Shown here piece by piece: positions 1 to 8,894 of a stretch of DNA of 64,000 bases (its first letter is position 1; each line of letters opens with the position of its first letter). The DNA is from an uncultured Alphaproteobacteria bacterium (GTDB taxonomy: Bacteria > Pseudomonadota > Alphaproteobacteria > Methylaequorales > Methylaequoraceae), in contig CABZJY010000003.1 of the NCBI GenBank assembly GCA_902526175.1, positions 62,001 to 126,000 on the forward strand. Reading direction: 5' to 3'. The translations under genes and the position numbers were made by a program. The notes under the pieces are model-generated. The model was given only the letters and a program-made list of their open reading frames with translations, was not told the origin of the DNA and searched no databases.

Positions 1-657
1 GCAAAAAAAAAAATTTCTGAAATTAAAATTATGTTGGATAATAAAGCAGGTTTTGAATCGATTGCAGCTAAATTTTCAGATTCTCCATCAAGCCTACAAA
101 ATGGAAATTTAGGGTGGGTGTTTGCTGATCAAATAAATAAAGAAACTAAAGAAATACTTGATAATATTAGAATTAATGAAGTCTCTAAAATAATAAAATT
201 TGATAATGGGTTCAAAATTATTAAAAAACACAGTAAGAGGAAGTACGGAAAAAATTACGCTAAAAAGTTAGATATAATAAATTTTTCCTCGCAATTCTTA
301 AATGATGAATTTAATTTATTTAAAGATAATATTAATAACTGTAATGAAAATTTTGAGAATTATTCAAACATCGAGTCCTTACAATTTTCAAAAATTGAAC
401 AAGTAAGTCTAGAAGATCTTTCTAGTGAAATTCAGGAAGAAATAGCTGATAAGAAAGTTGGTGAAAAAACTAAAATTTTTGAAAAAGATAATAATTTCTT
501 TTTCTTTATAGTTTGCAATGTATCTGGCGATGAATTTCAAGAAATTGATGAAAAAATGATTGACAACAAATTGTATTATGAGAAAGTGCAACAATTATCA
601 AAGACTTATCTGAAGCGTTTAAATAGAAATTCAAATATTAAAATACTCATTAATTAG
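1..657 (+). CDS. surA: SurA-type periplasmic chaperone / peptidyl-prolyl isomerase, 3' part
   Basis: The reading frame is open from the first base of the window, so the 5' part lies outside; the first internal ATG is at 31. The visible part starts within a parvulin rotamase domain (FESIAAKFSDSPSS...GNLGWV, the usual signature near the domain end) and continues into the C-terminal SurA segment. The family folds outer-membrane proteins in the periplasm. It lies 3 bp before pdxA, followed by rsmA, the classic surA-pdxA-rsmA order, which supports the call more than the diverged C-terminus does. Confidence 0.8.
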   Translation, partial: AKKKISEIKIMLDNKAGFESIAAKFSDSPSSLQNGNLGWVFADQINKETKEILDNIRINEVSKIIKFDNGFKIIKKHSKRKYGKNYAKKLDIINFSSQFLNDEFNLFKDNINNCNENFENYSNIESLQFSKIEQVSLEDLSSEIQEEIADKKVGEKTKIFEKDNNFFFFIVCNVSGDEFQEIDEKMIDNKLYYEKVQQLSKTYLKRLNRNSNIKILIN

Positions 658-660
658 ATC

Positions 661-1677
661 ATGCAAAAAAAAAAACCAATTTGTATTACAATGGGTGAAC
701 CGTCGGGTATTTCAGCTGAAATAATTATAAAAGTCTGGTATATGAGGGAAAAACTAAACATTTTTCCTTTTTTTGTATTTGATGATCCAGAAAGACTTGA
801 AAAAATGTCAAATTTTCTAGGAATAAAAGTTCCAATAAAAATAATCAATAATGAATCTGAATCACTTGATATATTTAATAAGTATTTGCCAGTTAAACCC
901 TTAAGTTCAAAAATTGAATTTCAGTTAGGTGATCCAAATTATAAAAATTCAAAATATGTTTTGGAATCAATTGCCAGTGCAGTTCAATCAGCACTTAGAA
1001 ATAGGGTAAAAGGAGTGATTACTTCTCCAGTTTGCAAAAAAATGTTAATCAAATATGGTTTTAGATATGCTGGACAAACTGAATACATATCTGAAATAGT
1101 TTCAAGAAAAAAAAAAAAAAAATTTAATGAAGTTATGATTTTATCTACAACAAAACCTGTAGATGGATCCTCAAATTTACGTGTTGGGTTAGTTACAACT
1201 CACATACCAATAAAAAATGTCTCAAAAATTGTTACTCAAAACTTACTTGCAAATAAAACAATTAGTTTTGAAAAGACTCTCAGGAGAATTTGGAAAATTA
1301 GGTCTCCCAAAATTGGAATTTGTTCGTTTAATCCTCATGCTGGTGAGTCTGGACTGGTTGGACATGAAGAAATGGATATTATTATTCCAACAATTGAAAA
1401 ACTTAAAAAAAAAATTGATTTATCAGGACCATTAAGTCCTGATTCTTGTTTTTCCAAATTTGCTAGAACAAAATTTGACGGATATATGTGTATTTATCAT
1501 GATCAAGCACTGATACCAGTAAAAACACTTGATTTTCTTCATTCTGTAAATGTAACGGGAGGATTACCAATTATAAGATTATCGCCTGATCATGGACCGG
1601 CATTTGATATCGCTAAACTTAAAAAGGCTAATCCAGGAAGCATGATTGCTTCAATTAATTTGTTAAAAAATATTTAA
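661..1677 (+). CDS. pdxA: 4-hydroxythreonine-4-phosphate dehydrogenase PdxA
   Basis: This NAD-dependent enzyme oxidises 4-phosphohydroxy-threonine in the DXP-dependent pyridoxal phosphate pathway. At 338 aa it is full length. Family landmarks visible are GEPSGIS near the N-terminus and the three metal-binding histidine contexts TTHIP, FNPHAGE and YHDQA, followed by RLSPDHG. Two oddities: the usual GHTE substrate motif reads GQTE here, and a run of 16 A (1107-1122) encodes the lysine stretch just after it. It is sandwiched between surA (3-bp gap) and rsmA (2-bp gap), so it is probably co-transcribed with them. Confidence 0.93.
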   Translation: MQKKKPICITMGEPSGISAEIIIKVWYMREKLNIFPFFVFDDPERLEKMSNFLGIKVPIKIINNESESLDIFNKYLPVKPLSSKIEFQLGDPNYKNSKYVLESIASAVQSALRNRVKGVITSPVCKKMLIKYGFRYAGQTEYISEIVSRKKKKKFNEVMILSTTKPVDGSSNLRVGLVTTHIPIKNVSKIVTQNLLANKTISFEKTLRRIWKIRSPKIGICSFNPHAGESGLVGHEEMDIIIPTIEKLKKKIDLSGPLSPDSCFSKFARTKFDGYMCIYHDQALIPVKTLDFLHSVNVTGGLPIIRLSPDHGPAFDIAKLKKANPGSMIASINLLKNI

Positions 1678-1679
1678 TC

Positions 1680-2468
1680 ATGAATAATCATAAATTTATT
1701 ATTAAAAAAAGATTTGGTCAAAACTTTCTTAATAACGAAAATATTTTAAAAAAAATTGTTTCCATATCTAATCTCAAAAACAAAAATATAATTGAGATTG
1801 GCCCAGGAAAAGGAGCTTTAACAAAGCATATAATAGCACAAGAGCCTAAGTCACTTTTTCTTATTGAAAAAGATAAATCACTTAAATCCTATCTAGAAAA
1901 TTTAAATCACAAAAAAGAATTACAATTAAAAATTATTTTTGATGACGTATTAAAAGTTAATCTATCAGAAATCACACCAAACAAAAAATCAATTATTATT
2001 GGAAATTTACCATATAACATATCTACAACACTCATAGTCAATTTGCTTACAATTATGAGCGATTTTGAACTGATGATTTTTATGGTTCAAAGTGAAGTTG
2101 CAGACAGATTATGCGCAAAAGTTTCTTCGAAAGAATATGGTAGAATCTCTGTACTTAGTCAACTTTTTTGCAAAATTGAAAAAATATTTGATGTAAGTCC
2201 TGAAAATTTTTTTCCGAAACCAAAAGTTAATTCAACTTTAATAAGGATTTACCCGATAAAAAAAGATTCATTTAAATATGAAGATATTGATTATTTACTA
2301 AAAAAAGCTTTTTGTTTTAGAAGAAAAAAAATTAGAAATAATCTGCTGAGGTATTTACCCAAAATAGAGTGTTTTGAACTAGAAAAAAAATTTGATTTAG
2401 ATAAAAGACCACAAGATTTTTCTCCTCAGGAATACCTTAAAATATATAGAAATTTGTTTCTAAACTAG
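1680..2468 (+). CDS. rsmA: 16S rRNA (adenine1518/1519-N6)-dimethyltransferase RsmA (KsgA)
   Basis: The protein dimethylates two adjacent adenines in helix 45 of 16S rRNA late in 30S assembly. The SAM-binding loop EIGPGKG (residues 39-45) and the catalytic NLPYN motif (109-113) are intact, and the N-terminal RFGQNFL signature is present. Length (262 aa) is normal. It closes the surA-pdxA-rsmA operon, and its 3' end overlaps the convergent gmk gene by 9 bp. Confidence 0.95.
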   Translation: MNNHKFIIKKRFGQNFLNNENILKKIVSISNLKNKNIIEIGPGKGALTKHIIAQEPKSLFLIEKDKSLKSYLENLNHKKELQLKIIFDDVLKVNLSEITPNKKSIIIGNLPYNISTTLIVNLLTIMSDFELMIFMVQSEVADRLCAKVSSKEYGRISVLSQLFCKIEKIFDVSPENFFPKPKVNSTLIRIYPIKKDSFKYEDIDYLLKKAFCFRRKKIRNNLLRYLPKIECFELEKKFDLDKRPQDFSPQEYLKIYRNLFLN

Positions 2469-3080
2469 ACTTTTTATAAAATTTTCTAGCCAATTTTGTC
2501 TAAATCTTTTTTTTCTCTCAACCTTGATGATTTCAAGAATTTCTCTAACGCAACTATTCAAATTATCATTAATAATTACATAATCATATTCATTCCAATG
2601 ACTCATTTCTGATTTTGCTTTGTTCATTCTAGAATTAACGATTTTTTCTGTATCTTCATTTCTTGTTTTTAGTCTTTTTAAAAGTTCGTTCTTATTTGGA
2701 GGTAATACAAAAAAAGAAATTAATTCTTCTTTGACTTTTTTGGATAATTGTTTTGCTCCTTGCCAATCAATATCAAAAACAACATCATATCCAGATTTTA
2801 AGGTTTTTTTAACAAAATCTTTCGGAGTTCCGTAAAAATTGTCAAAGACTAAAGCGTGCTCTAAGAATTCTCCGTTTTTTAATTTGTCATCAAAATATTT
2901 CTTGGAATAGAAAAAATAGTCAACCCCATCTTTCTCACTAGGTCTTTTTGGTCGTGTTGTAGCAGAAACTGACATTTGTAATTTTTTATCAAATTTCAAA
3001 AGTTCTCTGCAAATTGTAGTTTTTCCTGCACCAGATGGAGATGAAAGAACAATCATTAAGTTACTATTTTCAATTTGCAT
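2460..3080 (-). CDS. gmk: Guanylate kinase
   Basis: Gmk phosphorylates GMP to GDP with ATP in the cytoplasm. The P-loop [10 protein letters not shown] lies at residues 13-22 and the GMP-binding segment ([17 protein letters not shown]) follows, as in the family; length 206 aa is typical. The start at 3080 overlaps the mltG stop by 11 bp; an alternative Met at residue 9 (MIVLSSP) would remove the overlap. It is the last gene of a minus-strand run fabD-fabG-acpP-fabF-mltG-gmk. Confidence 0.95.
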   Translation of the reverse strand: MQIENSNLMIVLSSPSGAGKTTICRELLKFDKKLQMSVSATTRPKRPSEKDGVDYFFYSKKYFDDKLKNGEFLEHALVFDNFYGTPKDFVKKTLKSGYDVVFDIDWQGAKQLSKKVKEELISFFVLPPNKNELLKRLKTRNEDTEKIVNSRMNKAKSEMSHWNEYDYVIINDNLNSCVREILEIIKVERKKRFRQNWLENFIKSLV

Positions 3081-3954
3081 TTTTTTTAATCATTTTAATT
3101 TTTTTACGATGGGTTGCATAATCTTTAGAAAAAAGATGACCACCCTTTCGATCAGCAACAAAGTAATAGTAATTACTTTTTTTTGGATTAGCCGCAGCAT
3201 ATAAAGACGATAAACTTGGAAAACATATTGGAGATGGAGGAAGTCCTCTGACATAATATGTATTATAATCTGATTTAAATTTTGTATCTTTTCTAGTTAA
3301 GGCTCTGGTGAATTCTTTACCCTGTGATATTGAATATATAACTGTTGGGTCTGATTGAAGTTTCATATTACTTTGAATTCTATTATAAAATACTCCAGCA
3401 ATTATTTGTTTTTCAGAATTCTTTGATGTCTCTTTTTCAATGATTGATGCAATTATGAAAAGTTCATTAACTGTTTTTAAGGGTATATCTTTATTTCTAC
3501 TATTCCAAATGTTCATTGATTTTCTTTTACTGTAGGAATCTATGTTGCTTATAATTTCTTCAATATCATCATTATAATTATATCCATACGTATCAGCTAT
3601 TAAATTTTTAGGTATGTCAATTTTTTCCTTTTTCGATTTAAAAAGTTGAATTAAATCATTTCTTAATTTGTAATGTGTTGATCCTTCAAGTATTTGAAAA
3701 TATCTTATTATTGATGTACCTTTTTTGAGTTGAGTTATAACATCTAAGATAGAAGAGTTTTTCTTTATCTTATATTCTCCGGCTTTTAAATTTTTACTTA
3801 TAAAATTTATTTTTACCCATGATGAAAATAATAGTTTATTTGTAATTATTTTATTATTATAAAGTTCATCGGTGATCTCAGAAAAAACCATACCCGGTTT
3901 AATTAAAATAGTTGTATCCTCTGTTGGTAATTTTTTTGTATTTAAATTAACCAA
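3070..3954 (-). CDS. mltG: Endolytic murein transglycosylase MltG (YceG-like)
   Basis: MltG cleaves nascent peptidoglycan glycan strands at the inner membrane. The C-terminal YceG domain is clear: ASIIEKET holds the catalytic Glu, followed by [17 protein letters not shown] and the GLPPSPI segment. In this frame the first usable start is a TTG at 3954, which leaves out most of the expected membrane anchor. Upstream in-frame codons (about 3955-3989) encode a Phe/Leu/Ile-rich membrane segment. An ATG at 4007, 1 bp after the fabF stop, is out of frame by one base because of an 11-T run (see the repeat entry). The true start is therefore probably 4007 with a slip in the homopolymer. Confidence 0.88.
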   Translation of the reverse strand: MVNLNTKKLPTEDTTILIKPGMVFSEITDELYNNKIITNKLLFSSWVKINFISKNLKAGEYKIKKNSSILDVITQLKKGTSIIRYFQILEGSTHYKLRNDLIQLFKSKKEKIDIPKNLIADTYGYNYNDDIEEIISNIDSYSKRKSMNIWNSRNKDIPLKTVNELFIIASIIEKETSKNSEKQIIAGVFYNRIQSNMKLQSDPTVIYSISQGKEFTRALTRKDTKFKSDYNTYYVRGLPPSPICFPSLSSLYAAANPKKSNYYYFVADRKGGHLFSKDYATHRKKIKMIKKNAN

Positions 3955-3976
3955 ATAAAAATTAAAACCTAATATT

Positions 3977-3998
3977 AAAAAAAAAACAAAAAAAAAAA
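3977..3998 (-). repeat. Paired homopolymer runs at the mltG 5' end (apparent -1 frameshift)
   Basis: On the + strand there are 10 A (3977-3986), one C, then 11 A (3988-3998). Read on the minus strand from the ATG at 4007, one extra T in the 11-T run would join MIR directly to the Phe/Leu-rich membrane segment and on into MltG. As written, that frame stops within 11 codons. This is either a sequencing or assembly length error or a real slippage site. Confidence 0.7.
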
Positions 3999-4008
3999 TC
4001 TTATCATT

Positions 4009-5262
4009 TTAAATACTTTTAAAAATAAGAGAAGCGTTTGTACCACCAAATCCAAAAGAATTTGTTAATACACAATCAATATTTTCATTCAAACTTGAAT
4101 TAGGAACAAGGTTTATTTTTTTTGATTGTATTGATGGATTTTCTAAATTAAGTGTTGGTGGAATAATATTATTTTTTATCGCTAAAATTGAAAAAATTGA
4201 TTCTACTGCTCCAGATGCTCCAAGTAAATGTCCTGTAGAAGATTTAGTTGAAGACATAAATAGTTTCTCTTTACTCTTTCCAAAAATTTCGCAAACTGAA
4301 TTAAATTCTATTTCATCTCCCAAAGGTGTTGAAGTGCCATGAGCATTGATATAATTAATATCATCAATATTAAGTTTTGAATCTTTAATTGCCATTTTCA
4401 TTGCTCTTGTTCCACCTGCGCCATTAGGATCGGGTGCTGTTGGATGATAACCATCACCTGAAAGCCCATACCCGAGAACTTCTGCATAAATATTCGCAGA
4501 TCTTAACTTTGCATGTTCAAGCTCCTCAAGAACTAAAATCCCTGAACCTTCTGACATTACAAAGCCATCTCTGTCTTTATCCCATGGTCTCGAAGCACGT
4601 TCAGGGTCATTATTAAAATTTGTTGATAATGCACGCATTGCACTAAAACCCGCTATACCAAATCTTGTACATGCTGCTTCTGAGCCTCCAGCTATCATCA
4701 CGTCTGCTTGGTCTAGCATTATCATTCTTGCTGAATCTCCAATTGCATGTGCACCAGATGCGCAAGCAGTAACTACGGAGTGGTTTGGTCCTGTGTACCC
4801 GTATTTAATTGAAACATGTCCACTGGCAAGATTTATTAGGCATGACGGAATAAAAAAGGGTGAAACTTTTCTTGGACTTCTTTCAAGACTTTCAGAATTT
4901 TTTTTAATTCCATCCAAACCTCCTATACCAGAACCTATCATTACTCCAGTCCTTTCAGACTCTTTTTCATTTTTTGGAATCCAATTTGAATCTTCAATTG
5001 CTTCTTTAGATGCAGACAAAGCATATTGAATAAAAGTTTCTATTTTTCTCTTATCTTTTGCCTCAATACAGTTATCAATAAAAAGGTCCTCTCTACCTAT
5101 TAAACTTAGCTGACCACCAACTTTGGATGGTAAATCATCAATATCAAAACCTTCAAGTTTATTTATACCCGATTTGGCATTTATTAATCCTTCCCACGAT
5201 ATGTTACACCCAAAACCTAAAGGTGAGCACATGCCAATGCCTGTAACAACGACTCTTCTCAT
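4009..5262 (-). CDS. fabF: Beta-ketoacyl-ACP synthase II (FabF)
   Basis: FabF condenses malonyl-ACP with acyl-ACP in type II fatty acid elongation. The Cys-His-His triad is complete: Cys167 (TACASGA), His308 (NAHGTST) and His345 (STGHLLGASG). Length is 417 aa. It lies directly downstream of acpP (17-bp gap) in the conserved fabD-fabG-acpP-fabF order and is followed at once by mltG. Confidence 0.97.
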   Translation of the reverse strand: MRRVVVTGIGMCSPLGFGCNISWEGLINAKSGINKLEGFDIDDLPSKVGGQLSLIGREDLFIDNCIEAKDKRKIETFIQYALSASKEAIEDSNWIPKNEKESERTGVMIGSGIGGLDGIKKNSESLERSPRKVSPFFIPSCLINLASGHVSIKYGYTGPNHSVVTACASGAHAIGDSARMIMLDQADVMIAGGSEAACTRFGIAGFSAMRALSTNFNNDPERASRPWDKDRDGFVMSEGSGILVLEELEHAKLRSANIYAEVLGYGLSGDGYHPTAPDPNGAGGTRAMKMAIKDSKLNIDDINYINAHGTSTPLGDEIEFNSVCEIFGKSKEKLFMSSTKSSTGHLLGASGAVESIFSILAIKNNIIPPTLNLENPSIQSKKINLVPNSSLNENIDCVLTNSFGFGGTNASLIFKSI

Positions 5263-5279
5263 AGACGATAAAATAATAT

Positions 5280-5516
5280 TTAATTCTTATTCTTTTCTAT
5301 ATATTCGATTGCATCTTTAATTGTAAGGATTTTTTCAGCTACATCATCTGGAATCTCACATTCAAACTCTTCTTCAAAAGCCATTACCAGCTCAACTGTA
5401 TCTAAACTATCTGCACCAAGATCATCTATAAAACTTGATGACTCTGTAACTTTATCTTTTTCTACACCAAGATGTTCTACAACAATACTTTTAACTTTTT
5501 CTGCTATATCACTCAT
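5280..5516 (-). CDS. acpP: Acyl carrier protein
   Basis: This 78-aa acidic helical protein carries acyl chains on a 4'-phosphopantetheine arm. The attachment site is Ser37 in the invariant DSLDTVEL motif. An AGGAT Shine-Dalgarno lies upstream of the ATG. The 74-bp gap before it and two TATAAT-like hexamers suggest its own promoter, as expected for an abundant protein, in addition to read-through from fabDG. Confidence 0.98.
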   Translation of the reverse strand: MSDIAEKVKSIVVEHLGVEKDKVTESSSFIDDLGADSLDTVELVMAFEEEFECEIPDDVAEKILTIKDAIEYIEKNKN

Positions 5517-5531
5517 ACTTTATCCTTTTCA

Positions 5532-5549
5532 ATTATATTAACTATTATA
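5532..5549 (-). promoter_or_regulatory. Possible sigma-70 promoter region of acpP
   Basis: Two TATAAT hexamers (minus strand, 5549-5544 and 5537-5532) lie 16-33 bp upstream of the acpP ATG in the only sizeable gap of the fab run. No convincing -35 at standard spacing was found, and the surrounding DNA is almost pure A/T, so the call is weak. Confidence 0.3.
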
Positions 5550-5590
5550 TTAATAAATTAATTTAGTTTTAAATCAAATTAATTTATTAA

Positions 5591-6313
5591 TTAAATCATA
5601 GTTAAACCTCCATTAACATGAAATGTTTGTCCGGTTATATAATTTGAATTCTCAGATGCTATAAACAGTGCACAATTAGAGACATCCTCTGGTTCACCAA
5701 TTTTTCCGAGTGGTATTTTATCAAGAATTAGTTTCCTTGTGTTGTCATCTAAACCCTGTGTCATTTTTGTATCTATAAATCCTGGCGATATACAATTAAT
5801 TGTTATTCCTCTCTTAGCTACCTCTAAAGCTAGAGATTTTGACATCCCAATTATACCCATTTTAGATGCACAATAATTTGCTTGACCTACATTTCCAGTA
5901 TGTCCTACGACTGAAGTTATATTAATTACTCTACCCCATCTATTTTTTACCATTTGTTTTAGGAAAAAATTTGTTATTTGAAAAGTTGTATTTAAATTAA
6001 CATCAATAACATTTTGCCATTTCTGTAAATCCATTCTCAGAAAAAGACTGTCTTCAGTTACACCAGCATTATTTATTAAAATTTCTATTAGTGGGTGTTT
6101 TTTTATAATTTTCTCGAGACAAGCAGATAATTGATCTTTTATTGATAAGTCACATCTGAAAAAATCCGTTTTTTCTGGATTTTGAAAATCAATTTCATCA
6201 AATCTTTCCTTATTTCTTCCCATTATTATAGTATAGTATCCATTGGCGTTAAAATCTTTTGCAATAGATTTACCAATGCCTCCAGTCCCACCTGTTAATA
6301 AAATTTTTTTCAT
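5591..6313 (-). CDS. fabG: 3-oxoacyl-ACP reductase FabG
   Basis: FabG is the NADPH-dependent short-chain dehydrogenase of fatty acid elongation. The nucleotide-binding TGGTGGIG (7-14), NNAG (81-84), catalytic Ser134 and the YCASK motif (Tyr147, Lys151) are all intact. Length 240 aa. The start shares one base with the fabD stop (TAATG), showing translational coupling within the fab operon. Confidence 0.96.
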   Translation of the reverse strand: MKKILLTGGTGGIGKSIAKDFNANGYYTIIMGRNKERFDEIDFQNPEKTDFFRCDLSIKDQLSACLEKIIKKHPLIEILINNAGVTEDSLFLRMDLQKWQNVIDVNLNTTFQITNFFLKQMVKNRWGRVINITSVVGHTGNVGQANYCASKMGIIGMSKSLALEVAKRGITINCISPGFIDTKMTQGLDDNTRKLILDKIPLGKIGEPEDVSNCALFIASENSNYITGQTFHVNGGLTMI

Positions 6314-7263
6314 TAAAAAAAGTTCTTTAGAAAATGATCTACATCTGACATTACTTCTATGTTACCAGTATTTATAGGCAAATTCATCCTTTTATTAAGA
6401 CCACTTAAAACTTTACCTGAACCAATTTCATAAATATTGTCTACGTTTAGATTTTTTATTGTATTAATAGACTCTCTCCATCTTACCTTGCTACAAATTT
6501 GTCTAACTAACAATTCTTTTATTTTTTCAAGTTTTTCATAAATCTTTGCATCATAGTTGCTTACGAACTTAATGTTAACATCACTAAACTCAATATTCTT
6601 AAGAGCTTGTTCCATAACATCGGCAGCTGATTTCATTAATTTACAATGAAATGGCGCACTAACATTTAATTGTATTGATTTTTTCGCTCCTTTTTTTAGA
6701 CATTGTTCAGTAATTAGGTCAACTTGCTCAGAATGTCCAGATAAAACGACTTGACCTGGACAATTATCGTTTGCTACTTCGCAAACTAAATTATTTAAGT
6801 TTTTAGCAATTATTTCTTCAACATTTTCTACATCCATTCCCAGAATTGCAACCATTTTTGTTGATAAATCGGAAACTGCATTTTGCATAGCTAAACCCCT
6901 GATTTTTAACAACTTTGAAGCATTTTTAATTGATATAATATTCGATGCACAAAGTGCGCTATACTCTCCAAGAGAATGTCCACAAATAACATATGCAATT
7001 TTATTAAATTTTTCCTTTGATTCGTATTCTATTACTCTTGAAAGAGCGACGCTTAAAGCCATTAGTGCAGGTTGAGTATTTTCTGTTTTTTTTAAATCAG
7101 ATTCTGGGCCATCAAAAATAACTTTAGACAAATTGAAATTTAATTCGTTGTCTATTTCATCAAATACATCTTTTGCAACTTTATGTTGATTATATAATTC
7201 TTTTCCCATTCCCACTTTTTGAGAACCTTGACCAGGAAATATGAAAGCAATCTTATTACCCAT
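6313..7263 (-). CDS. fabD: Malonyl-CoA:ACP transacylase FabD
   Basis: FabD loads malonyl groups onto ACP. It shows FPGQGSQ near the N-terminus, the nucleophile elbow GHSLGE (Ser97) and the catalytic His206 in APFHCKLM. Length 316 aa. It is the first gene of the minus-strand fab operon and is divergent from rpsF across a 108-bp promoter region. Confidence 0.96.
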   Translation of the reverse strand: MGNKIAFIFPGQGSQKVGMGKELYNQHKVAKDVFDEIDNELNFNLSKVIFDGPESDLKKTENTQPALMALSVALSRVIEYESKEKFNKIAYVICGHSLGEYSALCASNIISIKNASKLLKIRGLAMQNAVSDLSTKMVAILGMDVENVEEIIAKNLNNLVCEVANDNCPGQVVLSGHSEQVDLITEQCLKKGAKKSIQLNVSAPFHCKLMKSAADVMEQALKNIEFSDVNIKFVSNYDAKIYEKLEKIKELLVRQICSKVRWRESINTIKNLNVDNIYEIGSGKVLSGLNKRMNLPINTGNIEVMSDVDHFLKNFF

Positions 7264-7287
7264 AATTACTGTTTAGTTTGTATTTCA

Positions 7288-7317
7288 TTGAAAAGATACT
7301 TTTTTTTTGTTGATAAT
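7288..7317 (+). promoter_or_regulatory. Possible promoter of the rpsF ribosomal protein operon
   Basis: Within the 108-bp divergent region between fabD and rpsF, TTGAAA (7288-7293) and GATAAT (7312-7317) are separated by 18 bp. They would give a leader of about 50 nt ending in an AGGAT Shine-Dalgarno. No clear S6:S18-binding leader fold could be recognised by eye. Confidence 0.35.
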
Positions 7318-7371
7318 GATGTTATAAACATTTCCTATAAAATAATTATATAGTAAAAATAGGATATCATA

Positions 7372-7695
7372 ATGGCAATGTATGAAAACGTTTTTTTATT
7401 TAGTGGTAACTTAACTGAAAAAAAGGCTAATGAAAAGATTGATTCTGTAGAAGAACTGATAAAAAAGAATAAGGGGAACGTACTTAAAAAAGAATATTGG
7501 GGACTTAGGTCACTTGCATATAAAATAAAAAAAAATTCAAAAGCTCATTATTTCATGTTAAATACTGAAAACAACTATGAAACAATAATAGAAATAAAAA
7601 AAAAATTAAGTATTGATGATGATTACCTAAGGCTACTTAACTTGAAAATTACAGAATTTGATAAAAACCCTTCAATAATTTCAAAATCAAAATAG
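7372..7695 (+). CDS. rpsF: 30S ribosomal protein S6
   Basis: This is a component of the central 30S domain that binds 16S rRNA together with S18. The YENVFLF opening and the WGLRSLAYKIKKNSKAHYF core are characteristic; 107 aa. The start at 7372 is preceded by AGGAT; a second ATG two codons later is possible. It is followed after 9 bp by rpsR, the conserved pair. Confidence 0.95.
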   Translation: MAMYENVFLFSGNLTEKKANEKIDSVEELIKKNKGNVLKKEYWGLRSLAYKIKKNSKAHYFMLNTENNYETIIEIKKKLSIDDDYLRLLNLKITEFDKNPSIISKSK

Positions 7696-7704
7696 AGAAG
7701 AAAT

Positions 7705-7953
7705 ATGTCAGTTAAAAATAAACTTTTTGATAATAATAGAAATGGAGCAATATCGTCTTGTCCTTTATCCAAAAAAGATGCTCCAGAGATTGATTATAAA
7801 AATGTTGAATTGCTAAGAAGATATACAACAGAAAAGGGAAAAATTCTGCCTAGCCGGGTAACACATGTATCCACAAAAAAACAAAAAGAATTGTCTCTTG
7901 CCATAAAAAGAGCTAGATTCATTGCACTTTTGCCTTATGTGTCAACCCAGTAG
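7705..7953 (+). CDS. rpsR: 30S ribosomal protein S18
   Basis: The 82-aa basic protein partners S6 on the 30S platform. The conserved core runs from [23 protein letters not shown] to [11 protein letters not shown]. The N-terminus has only one cysteine, so it looks like the zinc-free form. An AGAAGA precedes the ATG. It is co-directional with rpsF, a DUF2232 membrane protein and rplI. Confidence 0.95.
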   Translation: MSVKNKLFDNNRNGAISSCPLSKKDAPEIDYKNVELLRRYTTEKGKILPSRVTHVSTKKQKELSLAIKRARFIALLPYVSTQ

Positions 7954-7961
7954 GGTTTTGT

Positions 7962-8888
7962 ATGAAAACTCAAAATAAATTACCCAAACAAGTCATTGCT
8001 ATTGGGTATTCGGTAATTTTTATTACTGTATCGTATTTTCTATTGCTTAAAACCTCACCTATTTTATTTAATTTATTGAATTTTCTGCCTCTTCTTCTTA
8101 TTGGATCTTTGTTAAAAACAAGGGCTTCATTAATAAGTTTTTTTATTTCAGCATTATTTATTTTTTTGATTTTTTCCTCAATATTAGAGTCAAAGAAATT
8201 TGACTTTTCTTATATAATTTCAAATATATTTTTGACATTTTGTTTAGCCTTTCTTTTCATCTTATTAGTCAAAAATAAAAAATTTTCCTGGGGTCAGGTT
8301 CTTAATATCTACACAATCATTTCCGCTTCCATTCTAATATTTATTTTTTTATCTATATTTTCCAATCAAATGAATGTTATTTTTGAGGAGATAAAAAATC
8401 AATATAGTCTCCTTTTTTTAAATAAAGAAGGTTTCAACGAATTACAAATTGATTCATTATTTAATTCAGTAAAAAGAATTTTTCCATCAATAAACTTTAT
8501 ATTTCATTTATTTACAATTTTAATAAATTTTTATTTATCTAACTCAATAATTAAAAAATTTAATTTTAAGTCTGAAATTAAAGTTGATTACAAAGATTTT
8601 GAGATTGATAATTGGGTTTTTTTTCTTCTATTAGCAACAATAATTCTAAGTTTTTTTACAGTCGGAAATTTTAATGTATTTTTAATTAATATATCAATAT
8701 CAGTGTCTTTTATATTTTTTTTGAAAGGTTACAATATTGTTTTTGTTCTTTTTGACAAATTTAACCTAACAAAATTCGTAAAGTATCTTCTAATTTTCTT
8801 ATTTTTTGCTTTTTTTGGATATTTTTTGATTTTTAGTTTGTTTTTTGTTGGGGTTATAGATAAATTAAGAAAAATTTTAAATAGGTAA
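7962..8888 (+). CDS. DUF2232-type integral membrane protein
   Basis: This 308-aa, strongly hydrophobic protein has about eight predicted membrane spans and no catalytic motif that can be seen. Its place between rpsR and rplI, 8 bp and 6 bp from each, is that of the DUF2232 (YybS-like) membrane protein found at this spot in many alphaproteobacteria. The family's function is not known. The call rests more on context and topology than on recognisable residues. Confidence 0.65.
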   Translation: MKTQNKLPKQVIAIGYSVIFITVSYFLLLKTSPILFNLLNFLPLLLIGSLLKTRASLISFFISALFIFLIFSSILESKKFDFSYIISNIFLTFCLAFLFILLVKNKKFSWGQVLNIYTIISASILIFIFLSIFSNQMNVIFEEIKNQYSLLFLNKEGFNELQIDSLFNSVKRIFPSINFIFHLFTILINFYLSNSIIKKFNFKSEIKVDYKDFEIDNWVFFLLLATIILSFFTVGNFNVFLINISISVSFIFFLKGYNIVFVLFDKFNLTKFVKYLLIFLFFAFFGYFLIFSLFFVGVIDKLRKILNR

Positions 8889-8894
8889 TTCAAA

